Assembly (NCBI GenBank): GCA_000381625.1
Contig: KB906767.1
Span: 190,729 to 254,728, forward strand
DNA length: 64,000 nt
DNA from: Bryobacterales bacterium KBS 96
Lineage (GTDB): Bacteria > Acidobacteriota > Terriglobia > Bryobacterales > Bryobacteraceae
Direction of reading: 5' to 3'
The notes beneath the pieces were generated by a model. That model worked only from the letters and a program-made list of their open reading frames with translations, was not told where the DNA came from and did not search any database. Within the stretch, counting starts at the first letter, position 1. Each line of letters starts with the position of its first letter. Of the stretch, positions 50,964 to 60,172 are shown one piece after another. The translations under genes were made by a program, and so were the position numbers.

Positions 50964-53954
50964 GTGTTTCTGAGAGTCACAGGCCTTTCCCTCCTGATTT
51001 GCTCGTTGCAACCACTCCTGTCGGCCGCGCCGCCTGTTCTGGTTCTGGAGGATTTCGAAACTCCGAATGCGGCTCAAAAGTGGGATGGCCCCGTGCAGGT
51101 TGTAACTGGCCGGGCGTCGCATGGCAATAAATCTCTACAGATCACATTCCAGTCGGGACGAAGTGAGACAAGTACGACGAAACTTCCCCACGATTGGCGC
51201 GGATACGACCGCTTGCTGTTCGACGTTTACTCCGATCGCGACGAACCGATCCACGCCAGTCTCAGGATTTATGACGCCCAAGGCGGGGATGCGAATCGAG
51301 CCGCAACGGACGATTACTACAACGCGGAAAATAAACTCTTTCTCTTAAGAGGCTGGAACCATATCGAAGTAAAGCTCACACCGTTGCGAGCTTCTTCTTA
51401 TCTTCGAGATATTGCGCTCGATCAAATTGTCAGAGTGTTAATTGCGGTCAACGGTTCACGATTACCCGTCACTCTTCTGGTGGATAATTTTCGTCTCGTA
51501 CAAGGACAGGAAAGCAACGAAACCGCTTCCCGCTCGCAACCGGGGGATGTTGTCAACCTCATTGACAACCGATGGGTGACAGTGCGGCAGGTGGCTCGCC
51601 CTGAAGACGTTCCGGAATCGCCGCGGGTTGCGGTGCTGCGCCAAAATGCTCAACAAGAATTCGATCTCCTCGCGAAAACGATTCAAGCGGCAAAATTGCA
51701 GGGGATTGAGACGATCTACGAAGAACGCAGCTTAACGGTCGGAGAACTTGGTGTGAGAATCCGTCCGTTATTAGCCTGGTACAACAACGATCGGAAAAAG
51801 GAGGAAATGTTTGCGTATGTATCTCAAACTTGCCGGCGCTCCCGTCTGAAACTGGAAGACGAACTGACTGGCCGCGTGCGCGTTGCCGAGGGCGACGACA
51901 CGCAGGTAACCGGTCCGCTGATCCGCCCGCTTCCTCCCTTGAAGGGGAGGCCAATTGACGGTCAATTCTTCATGGACGATCGCCACGAGCCGATGATGAT
52001 CCTCTCCCTACACTCTCCCAGTGAGGTTTTGCAACGTTTCTTTGCAACCCCAAACCAGCACATCGAAAGCTATACGGTTGGCGGTGGTTCGCGATGGACC
52101 ATCGACACGTCGCCGGTGTACAAGGCCTTCAAAGAAGATCCCGATACGCATCGCGTCGGATGGGATGGCTGGTGCGGCCACCTGATCCGCGATCTTAGCT
52201 CGATGGGCGGCACAAAAAAAGAAAATGTCGTCATCTGCCTGGAGAGCCCGCGAATTCAAAAGGCGGTGGAGAGCTATATCCGGTGTAACATCCCTAAGTT
52301 TCATGCCAATCCCGATTTGCTTTACGACATCATGGGCTATGAGCTCACGTATATCTGCTACTGCGACCGTAGCCAGGAGATGTTCCGGAAGTGGCTCGAA
52401 GAAAAACACGGCACGATTGAAGCGGCCAATGGCAAATGGGGCACGTCTTACAAATCCTTTGACGAGGTGATAGCTCCGCCGGTAAAGAATTCGCGGCCGC
52501 TGCCGGGAACAAACCGCGCCGTTTGGTACGACTGGGCCCGTTTCAATCAAGACCGGTTCACGGATTATCTAATCAAAGTTCGTAACATCGTTCGATCGGT
52601 CGATCCGACCGTACCGCTCGCGGCCGGCGGAAGCTCCAGCATGCTTGCGGGCCGTACGGGAACAACAGGAATCGACGAAGAGCGGATTGTGAATGAGGTA
52701 GACGATCTGATCATTCACGAAGGCGGCGGGTCCACATTAGGCCCGGATCTACAGCTCGCGCTCTCCGAGAAGAAAAAGCCGCTGGTCGATCCGGAGATGA
52801 GTCTTAGTTCCGTCGAGGATTTATTTCCACAATTTCTACATGGCAAATCGGTGGCGCAACTGTACCACTGGCCCGCACAACCGGCAAACGAATTTTACAG
52901 CAACAATCTGTCGTCGTTGGCACATAGCTGGCGTTATTCACTACGCGACGTGGATGAACTATTGCGCGCGGCTTTGGATATAAGACGTCTGCATAACGAG
53001 ATTGCCGCGTTTTCGGAAACTCCGGCCGAGGTGGCAATCCTGTATTCTCAAACGTCGACGTTGCAAATTCCCCCGGAAATGCTGACATGGGAAACGACGC
53101 CTTACCTGGCCGAGTTGGAAAAGACCTATGAAGCCAGCCAATATCTTGACGCTAAAGTGACATTCGTCACCGAGAGGCAGATCCGCAAGGGCTGGCTGGA
53201 TCGCTACAAGTTACTATTGATTCCGGCTGTTAGAAATATCCCTTCGGACGTTGTCGAAAAGATATGGACGTACGCTTCGCGAGGTGGAAATGTGTTGATG
53301 ACTCCCGAGTCTTTCCTGGGAGACGAATACAATCATCCCGAAGATTACTTGAAGACGCTCGGGTTGAACATTCGCGAGACGCAACGGCCGGCCGCCGGCG
53401 GCCTCGGTTCTCTGGTCCAGGGCTACGATCAAAGTTTTTCTCAACAGGTGACGTTCGCTCCTGTCCGGAGCGCGGCGCTACGGCCGGCCGGTGGCGATCC
53501 CTCGACGATCGGAACGCTGGAGACGCAAGGAGTACAACAGCGCCTGGAAATCGATAAGAGCGCGAAGATTCTTTATTTCTATCCTGACGGAACTCCGGCT
53601 GTCGTGCGTGTTGTTATTGGCAAAGGCTCGGTCAATTACCTTGCAGCATCGCTGAAGGCGCAGAGTTACAGCCGCCTGCTCGACAGCCTCTTTACTCAGG
53701 CGGGTATTCAAAGGCCGATTCGGGCACAGATGGTTGGCGGAAGTGCGGCCTGGAAAGTTGAGGCTCGGTTTGCGCCGCTGGGGAAACGAAGACTGCTCTA
53801 TGTCGTCAACTTCAACGATCGGCCTATTGATTTAAAAATACGTTCAACGGCGGGGCCGATTGAAATGCTCCACGAACTTAGAAGTGATATTACGATCTCC
53901 GGAGATCGCATTAAATTGGAGCCGCATCAAACTTATATCTATGACTTGAAGTAG
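50964..53954 (+). CDS. Exported GH42-like glycoside hydrolase with N-terminal carbohydrate-binding-like domain
   Basis: 996 residues. Signal peptide 1-21, a beta-sandwich of about 30-180 (VLEDFETPNAAQKWDG, LLVDNFRLV) like a carbohydrate-binding module, then a GH42-like barrel: E460 in MGYELTYICYCDRSQEMFRKWLEEKH is the candidate acid/base, with E611 (VDPEMSLSS) as possible nucleophile. A beta-galactosidase trimerisation-like domain (VRNIPSDVVEKIWTYASRGGNVLMTPE) and a beta C-terminal domain follow. In GH42 the acid/base is normally preceded by Asn; here it is Tyr, so activity may differ. GTG start with GGGAG upstream, three bases after the esterase stop. Confidence 0.82.
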   Translation: MFLRVTGLSLLICSLQPLLSAAPPVLVLEDFETPNAAQKWDGPVQVVTGRASHGNKSLQITFQSGRSETSTTKLPHDWRGYDRLLFDVYSDRDEPIHASLRIYDAQGGDANRAATDDYYNAENKLFLLRGWNHIEVKLTPLRASSYLRDIALDQIVRVLIAVNGSRLPVTLLVDNFRLVQGQESNETASRSQPGDVVNLIDNRWVTVRQVARPEDVPESPRVAVLRQNAQQEFDLLAKTIQAAKLQGIETIYEERSLTVGELGVRIRPLLAWYNNDRKKEEMFAYVSQTCRRSRLKLEDELTGRVRVAEGDDTQVTGPLIRPLPPLKGRPIDGQFFMDDRHEPMMILSLHSPSEVLQRFFATPNQHIESYTVGGGSRWTIDTSPVYKAFKEDPDTHRVGWDGWCGHLIRDLSSMGGTKKENVVICLESPRIQKAVESYIRCNIPKFHANPDLLYDIMGYELTYICYCDRSQEMFRKWLEEKHGTIEAANGKWGTSYKSFDEVIAPPVKNSRPLPGTNRAVWYDWARFNQDRFTDYLIKVRNIVRSVDPTVPLAAGGSSSMLAGRTGTTGIDEERIVNEVDDLIIHEGGGSTLGPDLQLALSEKKKPLVDPEMSLSSVEDLFPQFLHGKSVAQLYHWPAQPANEFYSNNLSSLAHSWRYSLRDVDELLRAALDIRRLHNEIAAFSETPAEVAILYSQTSTLQIPPEMLTWETTPYLAELEKTYEASQYLDAKVTFVTERQIRKGWLDRYKLLLIPAVRNIPSDVVEKIWTYASRGGNVLMTPESFLGDEYNHPEDYLKTLGLNIRETQRPAAGGLGSLVQGYDQSFSQQVTFAPVRSAALRPAGGDPSTIGTLETQGVQQRLEIDKSAKILYFYPDGTPAVVRVVIGKGSVNYLAASLKAQSYSRLLDSLFTQAGIQRPIRAQMVGGSAAWKVEARFAPLGKRRLLYVVNFNDRPIDLKIRSTAGPIEMLHELRSDITISGDRIKLEPHQTYIYDLK

Positions 53955-54002
53955 CGGGTTAATTAGTGGCTGAGAATTTGTGATGGCCAGTGTTTCGAGC
54001 CG

Positions 54003-55400
54003 TCAGTGCTGGATTCGAATCTTCCCGAGGGGATACCAGCCATCCGGCTCCATGCCGGCAATCGCGAGCTTCACCTTCGGCTCGTGTGTCGTGGGATCGA
54101 CAATGGCAAGCGACAGCTCATAGTCGCCGCCTGGCATATCGGCAGGAACAAAGACGGTATCGTCGTAGACAACATCGCCCGGTAACCACTTCCGGATATC
54201 CGCCGACGTCAATAAAACTTGTGTACGGGTTTTTCCTTTTAACTGCAGAGCCAGTGGAAAGTTTTTGTAACAGGGCGCTACTCCCTTGTTCTCCCACCAC
54301 GTGGTAAATGCAATTTGGCCTTGTGGTGGAGCGACTGAGTCGTAGGTGAACTTGCGGAGGACGAACCGGTAGCCCATCTTCTTTAACCAGCGGTTGACCG
54401 CGGGCCAGGATTGTTCAGGCACGGCAGAGGACTTAGCGTTAAATGAGGAAATATGCCACTTCAAGGACTGGTCGATGATGTAATTTACGTCCCAGCCTTT
54501 GTCGAGCCAGTGCTGCATCACCCAACAAGCCTCGAACGAAACCGGGGCCTTCTTCCAGGCATCCCGCATTCCGAAGTTAACGATGGCTTCCGGATAATAA
54601 TCTTGCATGTGCGACCAAGTCGGCGAGAACCCACCCATATCGCCGAGGCAATCGACCCGCCAGCCTACAGGCTTCTTGGAGATGGCATACTTGTTCGTTT
54701 TCTCGTCGGTTAGCATCATTACAAGCGGCGTCTTATTGAATGACTCCAGATAGCTGTCGACGAGAGCATGCCGCGCGGTATCGGAAAGGTCGGCCGCCCC
54801 CGCGCCTTCACCCCACGCGCCGACGATCGCGAGATCGACGCTCTCAAGATCCGGGTCGCCGTCATAACGTTTCCCAAGTTCGCGAATGAATCCGCCGAAA
54901 TCCTGGGAATAGCGCGGATCTTCAGGATCGGTGCGCCATTTGGCGTTATCTAGCTTACCGCTCTCATTCCCCACCATCTTGCGGTACCAATCCGGCACGT
55001 CGTTGTCATCCTTGGTGCCGTAAGGAGCGACGCGGAGCATCAGAGTTTGCTTACGGTCGTGGGCAGTGCGCAGAGCGGTATCGATAAGATCCCATCGATA
55101 TTTCCCCTTTTCCGGCTCAAGGAATCGCCAATAGATCCTGAAATAGGCAATTGAGGTCATCGGGTAGTCTTTGTTATTCAGACTGCCGTTGAACTTCTGA
55201 TAAACGATCGGATAACCTTCGGTCCACTTCTCACCTTCATTTAAAGCGTCGCCGTTGAATCGCTGAAATGTCGTGAACCCAGTTCCGGGATTCACCAGGA
55301 CGTCGTCAATTTCTTTGGGACGGACGATGACGGTCGTTTGGGCTGTTAAACCCAGACCGCTGCTTGCTAGCGCGATAAGAACAAATACGGTTCGTAACAT
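54003..55400 (-). CDS. Exported DUF4832/DUF4874-type protein
   Basis: 465 residues, Sec signal (TVFVLIALASSGLGLTAQ). The N-terminal barrel-like part (VLVNPGTGFTTFQRFNG, YFRIYWRFLEPEKGKYRWDLID, DLAIVGAWGEGAG) looks glycoside-hydrolase-like, and the C-terminal DUF4832 region includes GYRFVLRKFTYDS and TWWENKGVAPCYKNFPLALQL. Such proteins are common in glycan-degradation loci; no activity is established. The ORF could begin at TTG 55409, but ATG 55400 starts the signal. It converges on the GH42-like gene and diverges from the next. Confidence 0.78.
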   Translation of the reverse strand: MLRTVFVLIALASSGLGLTAQTTVIVRPKEIDDVLVNPGTGFTTFQRFNGDALNEGEKWTEGYPIVYQKFNGSLNNKDYPMTSIAYFRIYWRFLEPEKGKYRWDLIDTALRTAHDRKQTLMLRVAPYGTKDDNDVPDWYRKMVGNESGKLDNAKWRTDPEDPRYSQDFGGFIRELGKRYDGDPDLESVDLAIVGAWGEGAGAADLSDTARHALVDSYLESFNKTPLVMMLTDEKTNKYAISKKPVGWRVDCLGDMGGFSPTWSHMQDYYPEAIVNFGMRDAWKKAPVSFEACWVMQHWLDKGWDVNYIIDQSLKWHISSFNAKSSAVPEQSWPAVNRWLKKMGYRFVLRKFTYDSVAPPQGQIAFTTWWENKGVAPCYKNFPLALQLKGKTRTQVLLTSADIRKWLPGDVVYDDTVFVPADMPGGDYELSLAIVDPTTHEPKVKLAIAGMEPDGWYPLGKIRIQH

Positions 55401-55502
55401 TGCTCTCAATGTGCTCCGGAAAAGGTCAAAGTACTCGCCGGAGATGGGCGTCTGACATCCATTTCTCCCTTGGAATCGCGGCCGCGCGCCGGCGGTATTT
55501 AT

Positions 55503-55546
55503 TAGTTAACTACACAAATTATTTAAGCTATTGTATAGAGAATACA
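55503..55546. promoter_or_regulatory. AT-rich divergent regulatory region with two palindromes
   Basis: TAGTTAACTA (55503-55512) is a perfect 10-bp palindrome, and TGTAT (55532-55536) and ATACA (55542-55546) flank a 5-base spacer. The stretch is markedly AT-rich in a GC-rich region and lies between two divergent glycan genes. It could bind the ROK regulator encoded at 57540-58775; this is inference. Confidence 0.4.
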
Positions 55547-55553
55547 GCCCACC

Positions 55554-57296
55554 GTGTCAAGGCGAAACATAATCGTTTTCGTTTATTTGCTTATAGGCGT
55601 TTGTCAGGGGGGAGCATTCGAGACGGGCCGCGCGGCCACAGCCATAGTCTCCTTTGAATCTGCATTGACAAAAGTATTTCCGGACGCTCCACCGCCCCAG
55701 GGAAAGCCGTCATGGGATCTCGCGTTGGCCCGCGGGGAGCGTGAATCGTTCCAGCTTCTAATCCTCGCCGGGAAAGCGGGCCTGAAAAACGTCAGCGTGC
55801 GGAATGTGTTTCGCGGGAAGTCTGGAGTTGAGGCCGAACTCAGCCTGGTGGGTTTCGTGCATACGTCGGCCGGTGATCCCCGTCCCTGGGCAAAGACCGA
55901 AGGAGCCGGAAGAATCGGCTGGTGGCCCGACCCGTTGCTTCCGAACCGGCCCTTCGACGTCGCGCCCGGCGAGACGCAGCCCGTATGGGTGACCGTGTAT
56001 GCGCCGCCGGGAACCGCGCCGGGCAAGTATGAAGGCGCTTTGCAGGTGAATTTCGGTAATGGAGTTGAACGCACCGCGGCATATCACGTACGCGTCTTTC
56101 CGGTGGACCTGCCGGCGTTACAACACTTCCGCAATGCCGCATTCATGCCGCCCGGAAATCTGAGCGCGCACTACGAGCCAGCAGGCGGCATGAACAGTCC
56201 TGAATTCTTCGAGCTCTACAAGCGCTGGGTTCGCAAGGCTTTTTCGCAGCATCTGGGTCCGACGTTCGACATGATGATGGGCTGGAACCAGGAGTCGTTT
56301 CGTTCCCCCACAACCAGCGGACCATTGGGTCCCACTAAAGAAATGGCCCTTGGCCGCGAGAATACTCACCTGGTCTGGCCGGTGCTGGGCAATTCCGGCT
56401 CGTATGATTTCCATTTGACGGACGAACTGGCCGCGATTGGCCGAGAATATGGCATGCGGCAGTTCTCCATTGCCATTTTCAATCGCGAGGAAACCTGGGA
56501 GCAGCACAGCGAGGCGATGAAAGCAGCCATGGCGGACTACCTCAAGGCTTACGCCTCGCACTTGCGCGGCCTTGGATTACTCGACGACGCCTACGTTTAT
56601 AACGTCGACGAACCGCCCGAGGAGCAGTGGGACACCGTGCGCAACAACTATCGTTTTGTGAAAAGTGTGGAGCCGGAGTTGAAGACATGGTTATGCCTGA
56701 ATCAGCCTAAAGCGGTGCGCGATCTGCAGCGTTATACGGATATTCTCGATGTGTACATACGCCAGTACAAGTCTTCGGAAGTTGCGCAACACCTGCGGCC
56801 GGGCAAGCAATTGATCTGGGCGGTCTGCGTCTGGCCTCACGAACACCCCAATCTGTTCATCGAATATCCCGGCGAAGATGCGCGCGTAATCGGTTGGCTC
56901 ACGTATCGCTACGGAATTTCGGGATTCGAGTATTGGGGCCTGAATCAATGGGGGCAAAACACCGGTCACCGTGATTGGGCGAACTTTAGGAGCGGCGGAA
57001 CACGGACTTCATGGCAGGCGACTAAATTTCCTTGGGGAGATGGCTGGCTGCTCTATCCGGGAGATCGTGGCGAGCCGTTGTCCTCGGTTCGTTTCGAGAA
57101 TTTGCGCGACGGTTTCGAAGATGCCGAAATGCTCAACGTGCTGGCGAATCGCGGAAAGAAGAAGGAAGCCGATGCGTTAGCCGCCTCGTTGGCGCCCGCT
57201 ATCGAGTCCTATTCCTTAGATCCGGCAAAATTCCAAGCCGCGCACCTGCGCCTTCTGGAACTGCTCCGGACAGTACAGTCTTCCGCCCACGAATAA
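55554..57296 (+). CDS. Exported DUF4091 / GH123-like protein
   Basis: 580 residues, signal peptide near the N-terminus (NIIVFVYLLIGVCQGGAFE). A beta-sandwich of about 30-190 (ARGERESFQLLILAG, GKYEGALQVNFGNG) is followed by a TIM-barrel part typical of DUF4091/GH123-like proteins: LLDDAYVYNVDEPPEEQW (acidic pair D-E near 350), GWLTYRYGISGFEYWGLNQW and LRDGFEDAEMLNVLA. GH123 enzymes are beta-N-acetylgalactosaminidases, but activity here is unproven. GTG start without a clear ribosome site. Likely periplasmic. Confidence 0.8.
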   Translation: MSRRNIIVFVYLLIGVCQGGAFETGRAATAIVSFESALTKVFPDAPPPQGKPSWDLALARGERESFQLLILAGKAGLKNVSVRNVFRGKSGVEAELSLVGFVHTSAGDPRPWAKTEGAGRIGWWPDPLLPNRPFDVAPGETQPVWVTVYAPPGTAPGKYEGALQVNFGNGVERTAAYHVRVFPVDLPALQHFRNAAFMPPGNLSAHYEPAGGMNSPEFFELYKRWVRKAFSQHLGPTFDMMMGWNQESFRSPTTSGPLGPTKEMALGRENTHLVWPVLGNSGSYDFHLTDELAAIGREYGMRQFSIAIFNREETWEQHSEAMKAAMADYLKAYASHLRGLGLLDDAYVYNVDEPPEEQWDTVRNNYRFVKSVEPELKTWLCLNQPKAVRDLQRYTDILDVYIRQYKSSEVAQHLRPGKQLIWAVCVWPHEHPNLFIEYPGEDARVIGWLTYRYGISGFEYWGLNQWGQNTGHRDWANFRSGGTRTSWQATKFPWGDGWLLYPGDRGEPLSSVRFENLRDGFEDAEMLNVLANRGKKKEADALAASLAPAIESYSLDPAKFQAAHLRLLELLRTVQSSAHE

Positions 57297-57389
57297 GTTG
57301 GCCTAAGTTCGTCATTAACCACTTCCTTGCGGTCGCTCGGAACAACATGTTTTAAACAGCTTTGCCAAGCCGCGACCGCAAGAGAGTGC

Positions 57390-57500
57390 CCATGGCCCTG
57401 TGGGCCGCGGAATCGGATGAAGACCTGCGGTGCCTGCACTGAACCGCGACCGTCAGGGAGTGGACGTTTTTACCGGCGCCTTCAAGGGAGCGGTTTCAAC
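57390..57500 (-). repeat. Intergenic repeat: elements C and A in reverse orientation
   Basis: In the gap 57297-57539, reverse C (57390-57424, GGGCCGCGGAATCGG core) is followed by reverse A (57431-57466, GAACCGCGACCGTC core) and then the junction TTTACCGGCGCCTTCAAG (57467-57498). The junction is the reverse complement of that at 15001-15020, so the shared unit extends beyond A. It is the only copy found to the right of 17 kb. Confidence 0.75.
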
Positions 57501-57539
57501 GGGTCCTAAACGCACAACACTCCAACTGACGAACTTTAC

Positions 57540-58775
57540 TTAGTGAATGATTACGGAGTTTCCCGGCGCGGACGGGTTTCCGTCGCCGAAGCTCTTGAAG
57601 TATTGCGAGAGCACGAGGGCGATGCAGCCCTTTAACGACGAATTGGCGACGTGTTCAGAGGGGAAAATGCGCACGCCGCTCAAATAGTAGGCGGGAACTC
57701 GCGCCCGCAACACATCCCAGATTTTTTCCTGCATCAGATCCCACCCGGCAGCCGCATAATCTCCGAGGACGATCGCTTCCGGATTGAAAACCATGATCAC
57801 GTTCACGAGGCCCAACGCGATATAACCGGCGGTTTCATCGAGCACGCCGATCGCCGCCCGGTCGCCTTCGCGGGCACGCTGCACCACCATTTCAGCATCG
57901 ATTTCTTCGCCGCCCCGTGTCTTTGTGCGTTCCGCGTAAGCGCGGGAAACGGCGAGGTCGGATGCGTACTGCTCCCAGCAACCGGTGTTGCCGCAGGCGC
58001 AACGGCGCCCTTCCGGATAAAGGATCGTGTGGCCGAATTCGGCGGCCGCGGAGAACGCGCCTTGCAGTATCTGCCCGTTGATAATGACTCCCGTTCCCAA
58101 TCCGCCGCGCATCGTGACAAAGACAAAATCCCGCAGCGTCTTCCCTGCGTTCGGCGAGAACCAGGTTTCCGCGAGAGCGCGGAGCTTGGCGCTGTTTTCG
58201 TAATAAAAGGGGAACGGCAGATCTTTCCGCAGATGCCGGCCGGCTTCAATGCCGGTCCAATTGAAATTCTCGGCGGCGATCACTTTGCCGGTCGTCCGAT
58301 CCGAAAAACCGGGCAATCCTACACCTACCCCAAGGACCTCCGTCTCGGCCTTGGCGCGCGTCAGTGTCCGAATCGTGTCGTGAATTTTGTTGAAAAACAG
58401 TTCCGGCGCCGCGTACCGGGGCACGCTGCGCTCTTTGGTGATCTCGCCGGTCCAATTGGCCAGCGTGACTTGCGCCTGCGTCAGATTCAACTCCACGCCG
58501 ACCGCTATTCTTGCCTCGGGCCGTAGACGGAGGGCAGTTGGCCGCCGCCCGACCTGCGCATGGTTATTTACTCTTTCTTCGCAGACGAGCTTCTGGCGGA
58601 GCATGCGTTCCACGATAAAAGTCACCGTGCTCGGCGAAAGTCCGGTGATGCGGGCGATATCCGCGCGAGACAGCGTCGGGTGTTGCCGGATAGCGTTGAG
58701 CACCAGTCGCTCATTGCCCTGGCGCAACGAGGACTTACTCAATGCCCCGCTGGTTGTGAATGTCACGTCAGCCAT
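57540..58775 (-). CDS. ROK-family transcriptional regulator
   Basis: 411 residues. N-terminal helix-turn-helix (about 20-75, SRADIARITGLSPSTVTFIVERML), then a ROK sugar-kinase-like fold with the zinc motif C-x-C-x4-C (CACGNTGCW) after GHTILYPEG, and GVGVGLPGF. ROK regulators (NagC, XylR, Mlc) are repressors relieved by sugars or sugar phosphates. It is 29 bases downstream of the APC permease on the same strand and about 250 bases from the convergent DUF4091 gene, so it may govern the permease unit, the glycan locus or both. Confidence 0.92.
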   Translation of the reverse strand: MADVTFTTSGALSKSSLRQGNERLVLNAIRQHPTLSRADIARITGLSPSTVTFIVERMLRQKLVCEERVNNHAQVGRRPTALRLRPEARIAVGVELNLTQAQVTLANWTGEITKERSVPRYAAPELFFNKIHDTIRTLTRAKAETEVLGVGVGLPGFSDRTTGKVIAAENFNWTGIEAGRHLRKDLPFPFYYENSAKLRALAETWFSPNAGKTLRDFVFVTMRGGLGTGVIINGQILQGAFSAAAEFGHTILYPEGRRCACGNTGCWEQYASDLAVSRAYAERTKTRGGEEIDAEMVVQRAREGDRAAIGVLDETAGYIALGLVNVIMVFNPEAIVLGDYAAAGWDLMQEKIWDVLRARVPAYYLSGVRIFPSEHVANSSLKGCIALVLSQYFKSFGDGNPSAPGNSVIIH

Positions 58776-58804
58776 GGAAAAGACACTCGCGACGCATTAT
58801 TTTG

Positions 58805-60172
58805 TCAATTCTCCTCTGCGAAGGCTTGCTCTGGCACAAGGTCGTCCAGCTTAACGCGAAATCCGCTGGTCAAAAAAGTCAACAGGATCAGACCGGCGCC
58901 ACACCACACAATGCCTACCCATTTCGCCGTCCCGGACAGATTCAGAAAAACGTACAAGCAAACGAGGAATCCTCCGAAAGGCAGCAGAAAACTGTGGAGC
59001 ATTGCGCTGCGGCCGCGCTCCCGCTCTCGGATGAGGTAATGGCTGATGACGCTCAGGTTGACGGACATGAAGCCGAGAAGCGCTCCGAAGTTCACGGCCT
59101 CCGCCGCAAGCTGAAAGGAGAGAAAGAAGCCACCGAGGACAGCCACCACGCCAACCGTCAGCACGCCATACGTAGGTGTGGAGTATTTGGGATGAATGTA
59201 AGTGAAGAGTCTCGCCGGCAGCAGACGATCGCGGCCCATGCCAAAGAGAAGCCGCGATGCGCTTGCCTGGCCCGTTATGGCGCTGGCGAAGCCGGCCACC
59301 ACCAGCACAAAGGACACCATGGAGAACAAAGCCGCGCCTCCCGCCACGCGAGCGACGTCCAGAAAAGCCGTTTCCACGCTGGGGAAAGTTGTGAAATTGG
59401 GCCAAAGCAGTTGGCCCAGATAGGCTTGAAGAATGAAAAGGGAAGCCGAGATAACGCAGACCAGAACGGTTGCGCGCCCGATGTCGCGGCGGGGATTCCG
59501 GCAGTCTTCGGCCAGCGTGCTGATGCCATCGAACCCCAGATAGCTAAAAGCGGCGATAGACGTTCCCGCCATGACGCTACGAAGAGAGAAGGCATCGGGA
59601 TTATAGAAAGGCTTCGTCGAAAGCAAAACGCCATCGCCACGCCCGATGAAAAGCGCATGAATAGCCGCCGCGGCAAACCACGCGACCGCCGCGATCATGA
59701 TGGCGGTCATTACAAAGTTGGCCTTGTTAGTCACCTTTAACCCGAACATATTGGTGGCGGTCATGACCAGCGCGAACAGTACTAACCAGATTCCGTATGG
59801 CACGGACGGTATCAACCGCGAAAAAGTCAGGGAAACATAAATCACGCTGAGCAGCGGCAGCAGCAGATAATCCAGCAGCATCGTCCAACCCACCAGAAAC
59901 CCAGCGATCGGGTGTAATGCCCGCCGGCTATAGGTATAGGCCGATCCGGCGGCCGGATATGCCGCCGACATTCGTCCATAGCTCAATGCGGTCAGCACCA
60001 TCGCGAACATCGCGATGAGATAGGCGAGCGCCATGTGCCCTTTCGAAACGGCGCTGACGATGCCGAACATCGGAAATGGCGCGGTGGGGCCAACGAAAGT
60101 GATGCCGAACAGAACGAGCGCCGGCAGGCCCAGGAATGGCCTCAGCCGCGTGGCGCCGGGCGGGGTGGTCAT
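58805..60172 (-). CDS. APC-superfamily amino-acid/polyamine permease
   Basis: 455 residues, about 12 membrane segments (GLPALVLFGITFVGPTAPFP; AYLIAMFAMVLTALSYGRMS; FSYLGFDGISTLAEDCRNPRR). The FDGISTLAEDCRNPRRDI loop is characteristic of APC transporters. ATG 60172 overlaps the M20 peptidase stop as ATGA, so they are coupled. Together they suggest uptake of an amino acid or N-acyl amino acid and its cytoplasmic deacylation. Eleven extra upstream codons are rejected. Confidence 0.88.
   Translation of the reverse strand: MTTPPGATRLRPFLGLPALVLFGITFVGPTAPFPMFGIVSAVSKGHMALAYLIAMFAMVLTALSYGRMSAAYPAAGSAYTYSRRALHPIAGFLVGWTMLLDYLLLPLLSVIYVSLTFSRLIPSVPYGIWLVLFALVMTATNMFGLKVTNKANFVMTAIMIAAVAWFAAAAIHALFIGRGDGVLLSTKPFYNPDAFSLRSVMAGTSIAAFSYLGFDGISTLAEDCRNPRRDIGRATVLVCVISASLFILQAYLGQLLWPNFTTFPSVETAFLDVARVAGGAALFSMVSFVLVVAGFASAITGQASASRLLFGMGRDRLLPARLFTYIHPKYSTPTYGVLTVGVVAVLGGFFLSFQLAAEAVNFGALLGFMSVNLSVISHYLIRERERGRSAMLHSFLLPFGGFLVCLYVFLNLSGTAKWVGIVWCGAGLILLTFLTSGFRVKLDDLVPEQAFAEEN

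Noticed and set aside
58760-59740. 326-codon plus-strand open frame opposite the APC permease
   Set aside because: Antisense shadow of a well-supported transporter; its translation has no recognisable domain.
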